From Arthrobacter sp. PAMC 25486 (GTDB taxonomy: Bacteria > Actinomycetota > Actinomycetes > Actinomycetales > Micrococcaceae): a stretch of DNA of 64,000 nt. The notes under the pieces are model-generated. The model searched no databases. It saw only the letters and a program-made list of their open reading frames with translations, and was not told where the DNA came from. How positions within the stretch are numbered: position 1 is the first letter of the stretch; the number at the start of each line of letters is the position of its first letter. The DNA lies in NCBI RefSeq assembly GCF_000785535.1, contig NZ_CP007595.1, positions 4,052,439-4,116,438 of the forward strand. Reading direction: 5' to 3'. Both the position numbers and the translations under genes were made by a program. Below are positions 1 through 8,851 of the stretch, piece by piece.

Positions 1-1007
1 AGCCATGCCTTGGAGCCAGCGGGATTCGGAGCACCCTTGGGCAGGGTGAACGAGTCAGCCAGGAAGTCAAAGACGCCTGCGGTGCCCGGTGTGGGGAAGT
101 AAACGTAGTCAACGCCGGGTTTGTCGCCGTCCTGTGCGAACTTGGCCTCAGCCCAGTCGCCCATGACGTTGTAAGCTGCTCCGCCGTCCTGGACGAGCTG
201 CGTGGCCGGAGCCCAGTCGCTCAGGGAATCGCGGTCGGTGTTGGTGTAGGAGAGAGCCTTTTCGTAGGCCTTGATGGCCGTGGTGACCTCGGCGCTCTTC
301 CAGTCGGTCTTGCCATCCCAGAGGCCGTTGTAGCCATCAGTGCCCAAGCTGGAGAGCAGGATGTTTTCGAACAGCTGGACCTGGGTCCAGGAGCCGGCAA
401 CTGCCAACGGGATGGTGCCTGAGGCCTTGATCTTGTCCATGTCAGCGAACCAGGCATCGAGGTCGGCAGCCGGCTTTTCCGGATCAACGCCGGCCTTCTT
501 CAGGACCTCAACGTTGGCCCAGACCACGTTGGCGCGGTGGATGTTGGAGGGTACGGAGTAGATCTTGCCGTCAACTGTCAAACGGTCAACGAGGTCCTTG
601 GGGAACTGTGACGTCAGGTCGTTATCCGTGTAGAAGCTGCTAAGGTCTTCGAGCTGGTCTGCATCGATGTAGTCCTGGAGCTCGGCGCCTGCGTGGGCCT
701 GGAAGGAATCCGGCGGGGTGCCAGCCTTCAACTGTGCGGCCAGAACGCTCTTGGCCTGTGAACCAGCGCCACCGGCGACGGCAAGGTTGTCAAAGGTGAG
801 GTTCGGGTAGTCCGTGCCAAACACCTTGACGAGTGCATCCAGGCCGACCTTCTCGGAACCGTCAGCCCACCAGGTGAAGACGCCGACCTTCCCGGTTGCA
901 TCAGCAGCATTGCCGTTGTCTGTGGGTGTGTCCCCGCCCCCGCCACAGCCTGCCAGGGTCAGACCCAGCGCTGCAACTCCGGCAAGCAACGATAGACGAC
1001 GTCGCAT
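1..1007 (-). CDS. Sugar ABC transporter substrate-binding lipoprotein (partial, C-terminus outside window)
   Basis: Extracellular solute-binding protein of a carbohydrate ABC importer, anchored to the membrane by a lipid. The protein begins MRRRLSLLAG and has a lipobox LTLAGC with the acylated Cys at about residue 21, followed by a Gly-rich linker. The mature part (GKVGVFTWWADGSEK, then GTPPDSFQAHAGAELQDY and SNIHRANVVWAN) resembles the Thermus glucose/mannose-binding protein, so glucose or a related hexose is a plausible ligand; this is inference from remembered similarity. A GGAGG ribosome site lies just upstream of ATG 1007. The reading frame stays open to base 1, so about 336 residues are visible and the end is missing. 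A ROK regulator lies directly upstream on the same strand, and the permeases are presumably beyond the window. Confidence 0.9.
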   Translation of the reverse strand, partial: MRRRLSLLAGVAALGLTLAGCGGGGDTPTDNGNAADATGKVGVFTWWADGSEKVGLDALVKVFGTDYPNLTFDNLAVAGGAGSQAKSVLAAQLKAGTPPDSFQAHAGAELQDYIDADQLEDLSSFYTDNDLTSQFPKDLVDRLTVDGKIYSVPSNIHRANVVWANVEVLKKAGVDPEKPAADLDAWFADMDKIKASGTIPLAVAGSWTQVQLFENILLSSLGTDGYNGLWDGKTDWKSAEVTTAIKAYEKALSYTNTDRDSLSDWAPATQLVQDGGAAYNVMGDWAEAKFAQDGDKPGVDYVYFPTPGTAGVFDFLADSFTLPKGAPNPAGSKAW

Positions 1008-1076
1008 GTTAATCCTCCGTGAATTATTGTTCGAAAATGATGATCCGAGCGTGTAAATGAAACACCCGCTCCCCAA

Positions 1077-1118
1077 AAGTTACCTGCATCACTATTTGCA
1101 GTCAACTATTTAACGCAA
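1077..1118 (-). promoter_or_regulatory. Promoter of the sugar-binding lipoprotein with upstream ROK-type box
   Basis: On the minus strand there is a -35 TTGACT (1100–1105), a 17-nt spacer and a -10 TAACTT (1077–1082), about 70 nt before the start codon. Directly upstream, the 19-mer TTGCGTTAAATAGTTGACT (1100–1118) has the same form, TTGCGTT-N6-TTGACT, as a site before the ROK gene (2396–2414). This suggests that the regulator binds both places. The assignment rests on the shared motif only. Confidence 0.55.
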
Positions 1119-1170
1119 CGGATTGATAACGGTGCAAAATATCATCCGCATCCGCCCGCAACGGTGCTGC

Positions 1171-2364
1171 CTACTGACGCCAGTGGCGGCCGTGGGTCAG
1201 GGCCAGTGAGATGGCGCCCAGAGCTTCTGCCCGGTCGCCCAGTGATGACATGAGAACTGCCGTCCCCTCGCCGACGGCAGGCACGGCGTGACGCACCAGG
1301 CCGCGACGAATGGGAGCCAGCAGCGTTTCCCCCAGGGGTGCCAGCGGTCCGCCAACCACGATCATTTCGGGGTTGATCATGTTGGCGACGTTGGCCACAG
1401 CCTTACCTACAGCCATGCCCGCATCGTCGATAACCCGCAGGGTGGCCGCATCTCCGGCCTTGGCGCGGCCGATGATGTCCGAAACCGTCAGCGGGGCTGC
1501 TTCGCCACGGCTGAGAAGTTCGATCATGATGGCTGTCGAGGCCACCGTTTCAAGGCAGCCGCGGTTGCCGCAGCGGCACACGAGTCCCTGGTCAAAGATC
1601 GTGGAGTGGCCGATCTCGCCCGTTATTCCCGTGTGCCCGTAGTACGGGGCGCCGTTGAGTATTAGCCCGGCACCAATGCCGCTGCCGATCTTGAGGAACA
1701 TCAGGTCCTTGGCTGCGCGGTGTTCACCCCACGTGATTTGCGCCAGCGCTCCCAGGTTGGCGTCATTGTCAGCAAAAACCGGCAGGGTCAATGCAGCTTC
1801 CAGTTGAGCCACGATGTTCACACCCACCCATTCGGGCAGGATGGCACCCCGAATAACAGTGCCGGTGCGGTGGTCGATGGGTCCGGGGACACCCACGCCC
1901 GCGCCGGCGACCTGGTTGCGGCTGATCCCTGATTCCACCAGCAGGTCCTCGAGCATGGCTGCGGCCGTTGCGATGCTCTCCCCGGCCAGGTGGCCCACGG
2001 GCAGGTGGGCAAACTTTTCGGCCTTGACTTTGAAGGCGGGACTGGCCAGCACCAGTCGCACATGGCTTCGGCCAAAATCGATTCCGGCCACGACCTCCGG
2101 GGTTTCCAGTAGGGACACGGCCAATGCGCGGCGCCCGGAGCTGGTGGTGGGTGCTGTCGCGGCCAGTCCGTCGATGCACAGTGCCTTCACGATGTTGGAG
2201 ATCGTTGCTGTGGATAGTCCGGTGGCCCGCGCCAGGTTGGCCTGGGACAGGGAGCCTTGCTCGCGCAGCGTGGCAATGATGAGCTGTTCATTGCGCTGGC
2301 GCAGGGCAGACTGCGAGCCCGGCCTGGAGCTGTTGCTGGCAGGCTGGGCGGTGGGTTTACTCAT
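1171..2364 (-). CDS. ROK-family transcriptional regulator
   Basis: Sugar-responsive repressor of 397 residues. Residues about 22–85 form a winged helix-turn-helix (ATLREQGSLSQANLARATGL). The rest is a ROK sugar-kinase-like domain with the DFGRSHVRLV nucleotide-fold strand, a VGVPGPID loop and the ROK zinc signature CRCGNRGCLE near residue 265. NagC/XylR-type ROK regulators repress sugar uptake genes and are released by a sugar or sugar phosphate. The gene is upstream of, and codirectional with, the sugar-binding lipoprotein 163 bp away, and a shared promoter box suggests it controls both itself and that gene. The exact effector cannot be read from the sequence. Confidence 0.93.
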   Translation of the reverse strand: MSKPTAQPASNSSRPGSQSALRQRNEQLIIATLREQGSLSQANLARATGLSTATISNIVKALCIDGLAATAPTTSSGRRALAVSLLETPEVVAGIDFGRSHVRLVLASPAFKVKAEKFAHLPVGHLAGESIATAAAMLEDLLVESGISRNQVAGAGVGVPGPIDHRTGTVIRGAILPEWVGVNIVAQLEAALTLPVFADNDANLGALAQITWGEHRAAKDLMFLKIGSGIGAGLILNGAPYYGHTGITGEIGHSTIFDQGLVCRCGNRGCLETVASTAIMIELLSRGEAAPLTVSDIIGRAKAGDAATLRVIDDAGMAVGKAVANVANMINPEMIVVGGPLAPLGETLLAPIRRGLVRHAVPAVGEGTAVLMSSLGDRAEALGAISLALTHGRHWRQ

Positions 2365-2395
2365 GCATAGTAGCGTGCATCACCTTTGGCCTTGT

Positions 2396-2414
2396 AGTCA
2401 AACTATGAACGCAA
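2396..2414 (-). promoter_or_regulatory. ROK-gene promoter box TTGCGTT-N6-TTGACT
   Basis: The minus-strand 19-mer TTGCGTTCATAGTTTGACT matches the spacing of the box upstream of the sugar-binding lipoprotein (1100–1118). A further TTGCGTTAA copy lies at 2441–2449. The rest of the 325-bp gap between the ROK start and the next gene is AT-rich and otherwise holds only the terminator at 2608–2647. Confidence 0.45.
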
Positions 2415-2607
2415 TTTTGAGCTTCTGCAACATTCTTTACTTAACGCAAAACTCAAAAAAGGACAAAAAATACTCAAAGCCACGACGCCACGGTGCGGCG
2501 GGGGTGCTTTGTGTATCGATTGGGCCCTCGCAATGTTCATAATTTGTCGAATTTGTTACACAATGCACCAAAATTTCCGGAGTGTGAAAGGCGGGGATGC
2601 GCGAAAG

Positions 2608-2647
2608 CCCCGTCCGCCGTCGTAATTACTAACGACGGCGGACGGGG
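2608..2647. terminator. Strong bidirectional hairpin terminator
   Basis: Perfect 16-bp inverted repeat CCCCGTCCGCCGTCGT / ACGACGGCGGACGGGG with an 8-nt loop, flanked by AAAG on the left and CTTT on the right. It lies 42 bp downstream of the minus-strand gamma-carbonic anhydrase gene, so it probably ends that transcript. The inner CCGCCGTCGT recurs in other terminators of this window. Confidence 0.8.
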
Positions 2648-2689
2648 ACTTTGGCCTCCAGGGTGCCTTGGGAAGCTGGTTCCGTCGCG

Positions 2690-3208
2690 CTAGGCCTGGA
2701 CCGCCTTGTGCTTGCGGGCCAGAACGGCGTAGTGCCGGGCGTTGTCCTTCACGTGTTCCAATTCCTCGGGGGTCAATTCTCGGCGCACCTTGGCGGGCAC
2801 CCCGGCAACCAGCGAACCGGGCGGGATGATGGCGCCTTCCAAAACCACGGCGCCTCCCGCCACCAAGGAGCCGGCGCCAATGACGGCCCCGTTCATGATG
2901 GTGGCGCTCATGCCGATCAGGCAGTCGTCCTCCACGGTGCAGCCGTGGACGATGGCGCCGTGGCCAACGCTCACGCCGTTGCCCACGCTGGTGGGGAAGC
3001 CGGGGTCGGCGTGCAGGACCACGTTGTCCTGGAGGTTGCTGCCCTGACCGACGGTGATGGAGTTGGTGTCCCCGCGCATCACAACGCCATAAAAGGCGCT
3101 GGAGTCCGCGCCCAGCGATGCGGCGCCGATGATGACGGCGGTGTGGGCCACAAAAGCACTTTCGTGGACATCGGGTGTGTTGCCGTCAAGGGTGATGAAT
3201 TGATTCAT
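2690..3208 (-). CDS. Gamma-class carbonic anhydrase / PaaY-like hexapeptide-repeat protein
   Basis: A 172-residue left-handed beta-helix protein made of hexapeptide repeats (for example VIIGAASLGADSSAFYG). The putative metal ligands His66, His83 and His88 (VVLHAD, SVGHGAIVHG) fit the three-His zinc or iron site of gamma-carbonic anhydrases. Many members of this family have no proven carbonic anhydrase activity, so function beyond a metal-binding trimer is uncertain. The start ATG lies 51 bp after the stop of the aldo/keto reductase gene on the same strand, so the two may be cotranscribed. The hairpin at 2608–2647 follows it. Confidence 0.9.
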   Translation of the reverse strand: MNQFITLDGNTPDVHESAFVAHTAVIIGAASLGADSSAFYGVVMRGDTNSITVGQGSNLQDNVVLHADPGFPTSVGNGVSVGHGAIVHGCTVEDDCLIGMSATIMNGAVIGAGSLVAGGAVVLEGAIIPPGSLVAGVPAKVRRELTPEELEHVKDNARHYAVLARKHKAVQA

Positions 3209-3259
3209 GGTTGATCCAATCTTGGGGCGGATGGGGTGGGGCTGGAGATTTCCGGGGGT

Positions 3260-4249
3260 CTACCAGCGGGGGTGGATGTCGGCGCGCAGCAGGGAGTCGT
3301 AAATGTCCTGGACGCCGTCGTTGAACCGGGCGCTGAGCGGCGGCATGGCACCGGCGGCTGCGTTGGTCGCGGCCTGGTCGGTGGACCGGGCTCCGGGGAT
3401 GACGCTGGAGACGCCGTCGAGTTGCGCCACCCAGGCCAGGGCAGCCTGCGCAGTGGTGCCACCGGCTTCGGCGGCGAGTGCCGAGAATTTATCCGCGGCC
3501 TCCAGCCCCACCGCATAGTTCACGCCGGAGAATGTTTCGCCCACGTCGAAGTGGCTGCCGTCCCGGTTGAAATTGCGGTGGTCGTTCTCCGCGAAGGTGG
3601 TGGCGGCGGTGTACTTGCCGGAGAGCAGGCCGCTGGCGAGGGGGACGCGGGCGATGATGCCGACCCCTGCCGCACGCGCCGCAGGCAGCACTTCCTCCAG
3701 CGGCTTGAGGCGGAACGCGTTGAGGATGATCTGGATGGTTGCCACGTTGGGGCGGGCGATCGCGGCCAGCGCCTGCGCGCAGGTTTCGACGCTGAGGCCG
3801 TAGTTGGCGATGGAGCCCTCCGCAACAAGCGTGTCCAGCGCGTCATAAACCTTATCCGAGGTCACGACCGCAGTGGGCGGGCAGTGCAGCTGGACCAAAT
3901 CGAGGGTGTCCACACCGAGGTTTTTCCGGGAGCGGTCGGTCCAGGCCCGGAAGTTCTCCATGACGTAGTTTTCCTGGAGCTGCTCCAGGCGCCGGCCCAT
4001 CTTGGTGGCGACGGTGATGCCGTGGTCCGGCCCGCGCTCCTTCAGGAAGCGCCCGATCACCTGCTCGCTGCGACCATCGCCATAGACATCCGCCGTGTCA
4101 AAGAACGTGACGCCGGCATCCGTTGCGGCCGTGAGTACCGAGAGTGCATCGGCCTCGCTGACATCGCCCCAATCCGCGCCCAGCTGCCAGGTGCCAAGCC
4201 CGACGGCGGACACGGTGCGGTTAGTCTTCCCCAGGATGTGAGTTTGCAT
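3260..4249 (-). CDS. Aldo/keto reductase
   Basis: NADPH-dependent oxidoreductase of 329 residues with the usual (beta/alpha)8 barrel length. The catalytic tetrad is visible: Asp51 and Tyr56 (FFDTADVYGDG), Lys83 (VATKMGRR) and His122 (LVQLHCPP). The C-terminal IPGARSTDQAATN segment is the NADPH 2'-phosphate binding region. The sequence is closest in style to the YhdN/AKR11 and Mgr-type reductases of soil actinobacteria; the substrate is unknown. It is followed 51 bp later by the gamma-carbonic anhydrase gene and sits tail-to-head with the lysR gene. Confidence 0.92.
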   Translation of the reverse strand: MQTHILGKTNRTVSAVGLGTWQLGADWGDVSEADALSVLTAATDAGVTFFDTADVYGDGRSEQVIGRFLKERGPDHGITVATKMGRRLEQLQENYVMENFRAWTDRSRKNLGVDTLDLVQLHCPPTAVVTSDKVYDALDTLVAEGSIANYGLSVETCAQALAAIARPNVATIQIILNAFRLKPLEEVLPAARAAGVGIIARVPLASGLLSGKYTAATTFAENDHRNFNRDGSHFDVGETFSGVNYAVGLEAADKFSALAAEAGGTTAQAALAWVAQLDGVSSVIPGARSTDQAATNAAAGAMPPLSARFNDGVQDIYDSLLRADIHPRW

Positions 4250-4258
4250 TCCCCCAGC

Positions 4259-5221
4259 CTAGCGAACAGGCAGACATGGGTGAGGCCCGCCGTCGATCTT
4301 CATCCTTGGCCTCCCGGATCCCGGCTGCCCATTGGCGGCCGCCACCGCGACCAAAACGGATGCGGTCCCTGCCAACCTTTGGGGTCCCGACCAGACGGCA
4401 GTCAAAGGCCGGCTGATGCCCTGTCCCTCAAAAGGGACGCGCAACAGCTCGCCGCTGGCTAGCTGCGCCTGGAGGGCAAGCCGGCTGAGCATGGCAGGGC
4501 CCGCACCCGACGCCACAGCAACTCGAACGGCCGCGTTGCTGCCCAAGGCCTGCACCGGCTCGGCAGCGGCGAACCCCGCCAGTACTTCCTGCAGTGCCTC
4601 ACGCGTGCCCGAGCCGGGTTCCCTGACCACCAAAGGGGTTTCCGCCAGTTCCCGCAAGCTGATCTTGCCTGAGCGGCCGGCCCATTCGTGGTGAGGGGAC
4701 ACCACCAACAACAGTTCGTCCTCCTGGACCACCATGGCATTGAGCCGCACTGGAACATGCGGGGTCTCAACGAATCCCAGTTGGAGAGTTCCTTTCTGCA
4801 CCTCGTGGAGGACCTGTGTTGAATTCAGCACCTGAACCTCGGCGCGCAACTGCGGCAGACGGCGCCTCGCCTCGGCCAACCACGCAGGCAACAGCGTTTC
4901 CGCAATGGTCATGCTGGCACCCACACGCAGTTCCAGCGTGTTGCTGCCGCCGCTATGCCTGCGCCAGTCGTTGAAGCGCTGCGCAGCTTCGAGGAGTTCG
5001 CGGGCTTGGTTCGCCAGCGCCCAACCGGTGCTGGTTGGGGTGGAGCCGCGGGGACTGCGTTCAAGCAAGGCCGCCTCCAACCCGGCCTCCAGCTCGGCGA
5101 GGGACCTGCTGGCATTCGGCTGCGCCATGCCCACTTTTCGCGCCCCCGCGCCGACACTGCCCTCATCCGCTACGGCAACGAACAGTTCCAGCACGTTCAG
5201 GTTGGGCCAGGCGTCAGTCAT
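4259..5221 (-). CDS. LysR-family transcriptional regulator (divergent from yeiH-like gene)
   Basis: A 320-residue LysR-type regulator. The N-terminal winged HTH is visible at residues 8–65 (LELFVAVADEGSVGAGARKVG, then QPNASRSLAELEAGLEAALLER), and a substrate-binding-like effector domain follows (about 95–300). It is transcribed divergently from the YeiH-family transporter with only 70 bp between the start codons, the classical layout for a LysR regulator and its target; YeiE/YeiH-type pairs are widespread. The gap holds ATAT-N7-ATAT at 5220–5234 as a possible binding site. The last 20 residues are Pro/Gly-rich. Confidence 0.92.
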   Translation of the reverse strand: MTDAWPNLNVLELFVAVADEGSVGAGARKVGMAQPNASRSLAELEAGLEAALLERSPRGSTPTSTGWALANQARELLEAAQRFNDWRRHSGGSNTLELRVGASMTIAETLLPAWLAEARRRLPQLRAEVQVLNSTQVLHEVQKGTLQLGFVETPHVPVRLNAMVVQEDELLLVVSPHHEWAGRSGKISLRELAETPLVVREPGSGTREALQEVLAGFAAAEPVQALGSNAAVRVAVASGAGPAMLSRLALQAQLASGELLRVPFEGQGISRPLTAVWSGPQRLAGTASVLVAVAAANGQPGSGRPRMKIDGGPHPCLPVR

Positions 5222-5291
5222 ATCGAAACTATATATCCTGGTGTGAAAGTAATGGGTATCGAGCAGCCCTGCCCACTGTCAGCATGGAAAG

Positions 5292-6326
5292 ATGTCAACT
5301 CAAACCCAGCAGGAACCTCCCACAACAACCCGGCACGGCACCCTCGCCCTCAAGAAATACGCCCCTGGGCTGCTTTTGTGTGCTGCGGCCGTGGCGGTTG
5401 CCATGATCGTCAACAGTGTCCTTGCCGGCCTCAGCCCGCTGATCATTGCGATCGCACTGGGCATCGCGTTGACCAACATGGTCCGTCTGCCCGCCACCAC
5501 GGCACCAGGCATCAACCTGGCCGCCAAAAAACTGCTGCGCCTGGGGATTGTTTTCCTTGGCTTGCAGCTGGTCTTTTCAGACATCATTGCGCTGGGGGCG
5601 CCCATGCTGGCGGTCATCGTGTGCATCGTTGCCGGGGGAATCGTTGGCACCCTTTTGATGGGACGCCTCTTGAAGATGCGCCGGTCCCAGGTCCTGCTCA
5701 TTGCCTGCGGCTTTTCCATTTGCGGGGCCGCCGCGGTAGCCGGCGTCGAGGGAGTGACCGACTCTGACGAAGAAGATGTGGTCACAGCCGTGGCACTGGT
5801 GGTCGTCTTCGGCACCTTGATGATCCCTGCCATTCCATTTGCGGGACGCCTGCTGGGCCTGGGCCCGGAACTCAGCGGGCTGTGGGCCGGTGGCTCCATC
5901 CACGAGATTGCCCAGGTTGTCGCGGCCGGAGGCATCATAGGTGGCGGGGCGCTAGGCGTGGCAGTCGTGGTCAAGCTGGCACGTATATTACTGCTCGCAC
6001 CCGTCGTGGCCATCCTGAGCGTGCGTCAGCGACACTCCGGGCGGGGGAAGGCTGGGGAAAAGCGTCCCCCCATTGTTCCTGTGTTTATCATCGGCTTTCT
6101 GGCAATGGTGGCCCTTCGTTCCACCCTGGATCTGCCGGAGGTTCTGGTCCAAGGTGGCGGCCTGGCGCAAACCGGCCTGTTGTCCGCCGCGATGTTTGCT
6201 TTGGGATGCGGGGTCAAGATCCGCAACCTCATAGGCCTCGGAGCCCGCCCGTTTATCCTCGCTGCAGCCTCGACCGTTCTCGTTGCTGGCATCGCACTCG
6301 CCGGCATTGGGCTCGTCCACGCCTGA
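5292..6326 (+). CDS. YeiH-family putative sulfate/sulfite exporter (UPF0324)
   Basis: Integral membrane protein of 344 residues with about ten hydrophobic segments. Family signatures are IVFLGLQLVFSDI near residue 90, CGFSICGAAAVAGVEGVTD near 140–155 and GGSIHEIAQVVAAGG near 200. Members are annotated as putative sulfate exporters (YeiH/YtdF); transport has been shown for few. It is divergent from, and probably controlled by, the neighbouring LysR protein. ATG 5292 was chosen because it gives the family-length N-terminus before the first membrane segment. Confidence 0.9.
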   Translation: MSTQTQQEPPTTTRHGTLALKKYAPGLLLCAAAVAVAMIVNSVLAGLSPLIIAIALGIALTNMVRLPATTAPGINLAAKKLLRLGIVFLGLQLVFSDIIALGAPMLAVIVCIVAGGIVGTLLMGRLLKMRRSQVLLIACGFSICGAAAVAGVEGVTDSDEEDVVTAVALVVVFGTLMIPAIPFAGRLLGLGPELSGLWAGGSIHEIAQVVAAGGIIGGGALGVAVVVKLARILLLAPVVAILSVRQRHSGRGKAGEKRPPIVPVFIIGFLAMVALRSTLDLPEVLVQGGGLAQTGLLSAAMFALGCGVKIRNLIGLGARPFILAAASTVLVAGIALAGIGLVHA

Positions 6327-6372
6327 GCAGCGCAAGGCGACATCCCGCCGTCGAGCCGCACTCTCTCAGGAA

Positions 6373-6443
6373 ATCGAGTTTGCAGTTGTTAGACGAAATC
6401 GTCAACTGAAAGCGCTTTCCAGTCCAACAAGTGCAAACTCGAT
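6373..6443. repeat. Palindromic element, family P, copy 1
   Basis: Two 22-bp arms (6373–6394 and 6422–6443) are complementary at 20 of 22 positions and flank a 27-nt loop that ends in the palindromic GAAAGCGCTTTCCA. A second copy at 22601–22673 has the same loop length, an identical last 14 loop bases and different but still complementary arms. It sits between the convergent yeiH-like and purU genes. CTCTCTC (6361–6367) and GAGAGAG (6454–6460) extend the symmetry. Confidence 0.8.
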
Positions 6444-6466
6444 CTCAAAAACGGAGAGAGGAGGGG

Positions 6467-7351
6467 TTAGTCGAAGACGACCGTCCGGTGGCCGTCCAAC
6501 AGGACCCGGTGCTCGGCGTGCCACTGCACGGCCTGGGCGAGGGTGCGGGCTTCGACGGCGCGGCCCATGGAGACGAACTGCTCCACCGAGTGGCCGTGGT
6601 CAACGCGGATGACTTCCTGCTCGATGATGGGGCCCTCATCCAGCGCCGCAGTGACGTAGTGGGCCGTGGCGCCAATGATCTTCACGCCGCGGGCATGCGC
6701 CTGGTGGTACGGCCGCGCCCCCTTAAAGGACGGCAGGAACGAGTGGTGGATGTTGATGGCGCGGCCGGTGAGGTGGTTGCAGAGGTCATCGGAGAGGACC
6801 TGCATGTAGCGGGCCAGGACAACGAGTTCGACGTCGAGCTCCGCCACCAATTCCCGCAGCGCAGCCTCCGCGTCGGCCTTCGTCTCGGCGGTGACGGGGA
6901 TGTAGTGGAAGGGGATGCCGTAGAAATCGGCGAGCGGCTTCAGATCCATGTGGTTGGAGACGATGGCCGGGATTTCCACGGGCAGGGTGCCGGAGCGCTG
7001 CAGGAACAGCAGGTCGTTCAGGCAGTGTGCCGCCTTGGACGCCATGATCAGGGTCCGGATCGGGGCACCCGCGCGGTGCAGCGTCCACTGCAGCGCAAAC
7101 TTCGCGGCAACCAGCTCGAGGTGCTCGCGGAGCCTGGAAAACGACGTCGCGGTTTCAACGGCGACCCGCATGAAGAACGTGCCGGTGTCGGGGTTGCCGT
7201 ATTGCTGGGAGTCGGTGATGTTGCAGCCGGCCTCCAACAGGGAACCGGAGACGGCATGGACAATTCCGGGCTGGTCGGCGCAGGACAGTGTCAGCACATA
7301 ACCGTGCGTAGCAGCGGGGGAGGAATCAGTGGGGGAAATCAAGTCAGTCAC
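6467..7351 (-). CDS. purU: Formyltetrahydrofolate deformylase
   Basis: Hydrolyses 10-formyl-THF to formate and THF, balancing the one-carbon pool. From GTG 7351 the protein has 294 residues: an N-terminal ACT domain (YVLTLSCADQPGIVHAVSG) and a C-terminal formyltransferase domain with VSNHMDLKP, INIHHSFLPSFKGA and GATAHYVTAALDEGPI. The frame stays open upstream to 7492, but GTG 7351 gives the usual family N-terminus (MTDLISPTDS), and the upstream part overlaps the glyA leader. It is divergent from glyA–folD, the other one-carbon genes here. Confidence 0.92.
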   Translation of the reverse strand: MTDLISPTDSSPAATHGYVLTLSCADQPGIVHAVSGSLLEAGCNITDSQQYGNPDTGTFFMRVAVETATSFSRLREHLELVAAKFALQWTLHRAGAPIRTLIMASKAAHCLNDLLFLQRSGTLPVEIPAIVSNHMDLKPLADFYGIPFHYIPVTAETKADAEAALRELVAELDVELVVLARYMQVLSDDLCNHLTGRAINIHHSFLPSFKGARPYHQAHARGVKIIGATAHYVTAALDEGPIIEQEVIRVDHGHSVEQFVSMGRAVEARTLAQAVQWHAEHRVLLDGHRTVVFD

Positions 7352-7399
7352 CCATCCAACGTTACCGTCGAATTGCGGCCCTGTATTACTATTAAGGAG

Positions 7400-7477
7400 T
7401 TGCGACTGGCGATGAGGTGGGACACCACCGGGGAGCAGCACGAGCGAAGACTTTGCGATCGTACGCCTGGGACGCAA
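7400..7477 (+). promoter_or_regulatory. ZTP (pfl) riboswitch upstream of glyA–folD
   Basis: The conserved pfl/ZTP core is readable: TTGCGACTGGCGA at 7400, then GTGGGACACCACCGGGGAGC, and after a variable linker CGCCTGGGACGCAA at 7464–7477. TTGCG (7400–7404) pairs with CGCAA (7473–7477) as stem P1. ZTP riboswitches sense AICAR mono- and triphosphate, which build up when 10-formyl-THF is short, and turn on folate and purine genes; glyA and folD are typical targets. A possible -10 (TACTAT, 7387–7392) lies just before it. The expression platform between 7478 and 7559 includes a run of six T. Confidence 0.88.
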
Positions 7478-7559
7478 GGTCACGTAAGCCAATACCTAGG
7501 GGTTTGGCGATAACCTTTTCAAGAAGAGTTTTTTCGTGCTGTCCACTCAGGAGTCTGTA

Positions 7560-8846
7560 GTGTCTTTTTCCCCCACCCAGTCCGTCACCAACGCCCCGCT
7601 CTCCGAGCTTGACCCGGAAATCGCGGCCGTCCTCAAAGACGAGCTTGCCCGCCAGCGCGACACGCTGGAAATGATCGCCTCCGAAAACTTCGCCCCCCGC
7701 GCAGTACTCCAGGCCCAGGGCTCCGTCCTGACCAACAAGTACGCCGAGGGCTACCCGGGCCGCCGCTACTATGGCGGCTGCGAGGCCGTTGACGTGGCCG
7801 AGAACCTGGCCATCCAGCGCGTGAAGGACCTTTTCGGCGCCGAGTACGCCAACGTCCAGCCGCACTCCGGCGCCCAGGCCAACGCTGCTGCGCTCGCAGC
7901 AATGATCAAGCCCGGCGAGAAGATCATGGGCCTGTCCCTGGCCCATGGCGGACACCTGACCCACGGCATGAAGCTGAACTTCTCCGGCAAGCTCTACGAT
8001 GTTGCCGCCTACCAGGTTGAGGAAGACACCTTCCGCATCGACATGGACAAGCTGCGCGAGCAGGCCATCGCCGAGAAGCCCCAGGTCCTCATCGCCGGCT
8101 GGTCCGCGTACCCGCGCCAGCTGGACTTCGCAGCCTTCCGCTCCATCGCCGACGAGGTTGGCGCGCTGCTCTGGACCGACATGGCCCACTTCGCCGGACT
8201 CGTAGCAGCAGGCCTGCACCCGAACCCGGTGCCGTACTCCGACGTGGTCACCTCCACCGTGCACAAGACCCTCTCCGGCCCGCGCTCCGGCGTAATCCTG
8301 GCCAAGGCCGAGTGGGCCAAGAAGCTCAACTCCGCCGTGTTCCCGGGACAGCAGGGCGGCCCGCTCATGCACGTCATCGCCGCCAAGGCAGTGGCCTTCA
8401 AGGTTGCCGCAGGTGAGGAATTCAAGGAGCGCCAGCAGCGCGTCCTGGAAGGTGCTGCGATCATCGCCGAGCGCCTGAACGCACCCGACGTTGCCGCAGC
8501 CGGCGTGTCCGTGCTGACCGGCGGCACCGATGTGCACCTGGTGCTCGTTGACCTGCGCAACTCCGTCCTGGATGGCCAGCAGGCCGAGGACCTCCTGCAC
8601 AGCGTCGGCATCACCGTGAACCGCAACGCCGTCCCGTTCGACCCCCGCCCCCCGATGGTCACCTCCGGCCTGCGCATCGGCACCCCGGCACTGGCCACCC
8701 GCGGCTTCGGCGCCAAGGAGTTCACCGAGGTTGGCGAGATCATCGCAGCAGCCCTGAAGGGCGGTGCCGACATTGCCGCCCTGGGCGCCCGCGTCAAGGC
8801 ACTCACCGCGGACTTCCCGCTGTACCCCGGCCAGGAAGAATGGTAA
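7560..8846 (+). CDS. glyA: Serine hydroxymethyltransferase
   Basis: PLP enzyme that converts serine and THF to glycine and 5,10-methylene-THF. It has 428 residues from GTG 7560, preferred over the in-frame GTG 7536 because AGGAG (7549–7553) lies 6 nt upstream. Motifs: [42 protein letters not shown] and the PLP-lysine region [14 protein letters not shown]. folD starts 5 nt after its stop, so the two form an operon controlled by the ZTP riboswitch. Codon choice is strongly biased to C/G-ending codons, as in highly expressed genes. Confidence 0.97.
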   Translation: MSFSPTQSVTNAPLSELDPEIAAVLKDELARQRDTLEMIASENFAPRAVLQAQGSVLTNKYAEGYPGRRYYGGCEAVDVAENLAIQRVKDLFGAEYANVQPHSGAQANAAALAAMIKPGEKIMGLSLAHGGHLTHGMKLNFSGKLYDVAAYQVEEDTFRIDMDKLREQAIAEKPQVLIAGWSAYPRQLDFAAFRSIADEVGALLWTDMAHFAGLVAAGLHPNPVPYSDVVTSTVHKTLSGPRSGVILAKAEWAKKLNSAVFPGQQGGPLMHVIAAKAVAFKVAAGEEFKERQQRVLEGAAIIAERLNAPDVAAAGVSVLTGGTDVHLVLVDLRNSVLDGQQAEDLLHSVGITVNRNAVPFDPRPPMVTSGLRIGTPALATRGFGAKEFTEVGEIIAAALKGGADIAALGARVKALTADFPLYPGQEEW

Positions 8847-8851
8847 AAAGC

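Noticed and set aside
6408..6421. Catabolite-response (cre) operator GAAAGCGCTTTCCA
   Set aside because: It lies between two gene 3' ends, is repeated inside a second palindrome and has no promoter nearby, so a structural element fits better.
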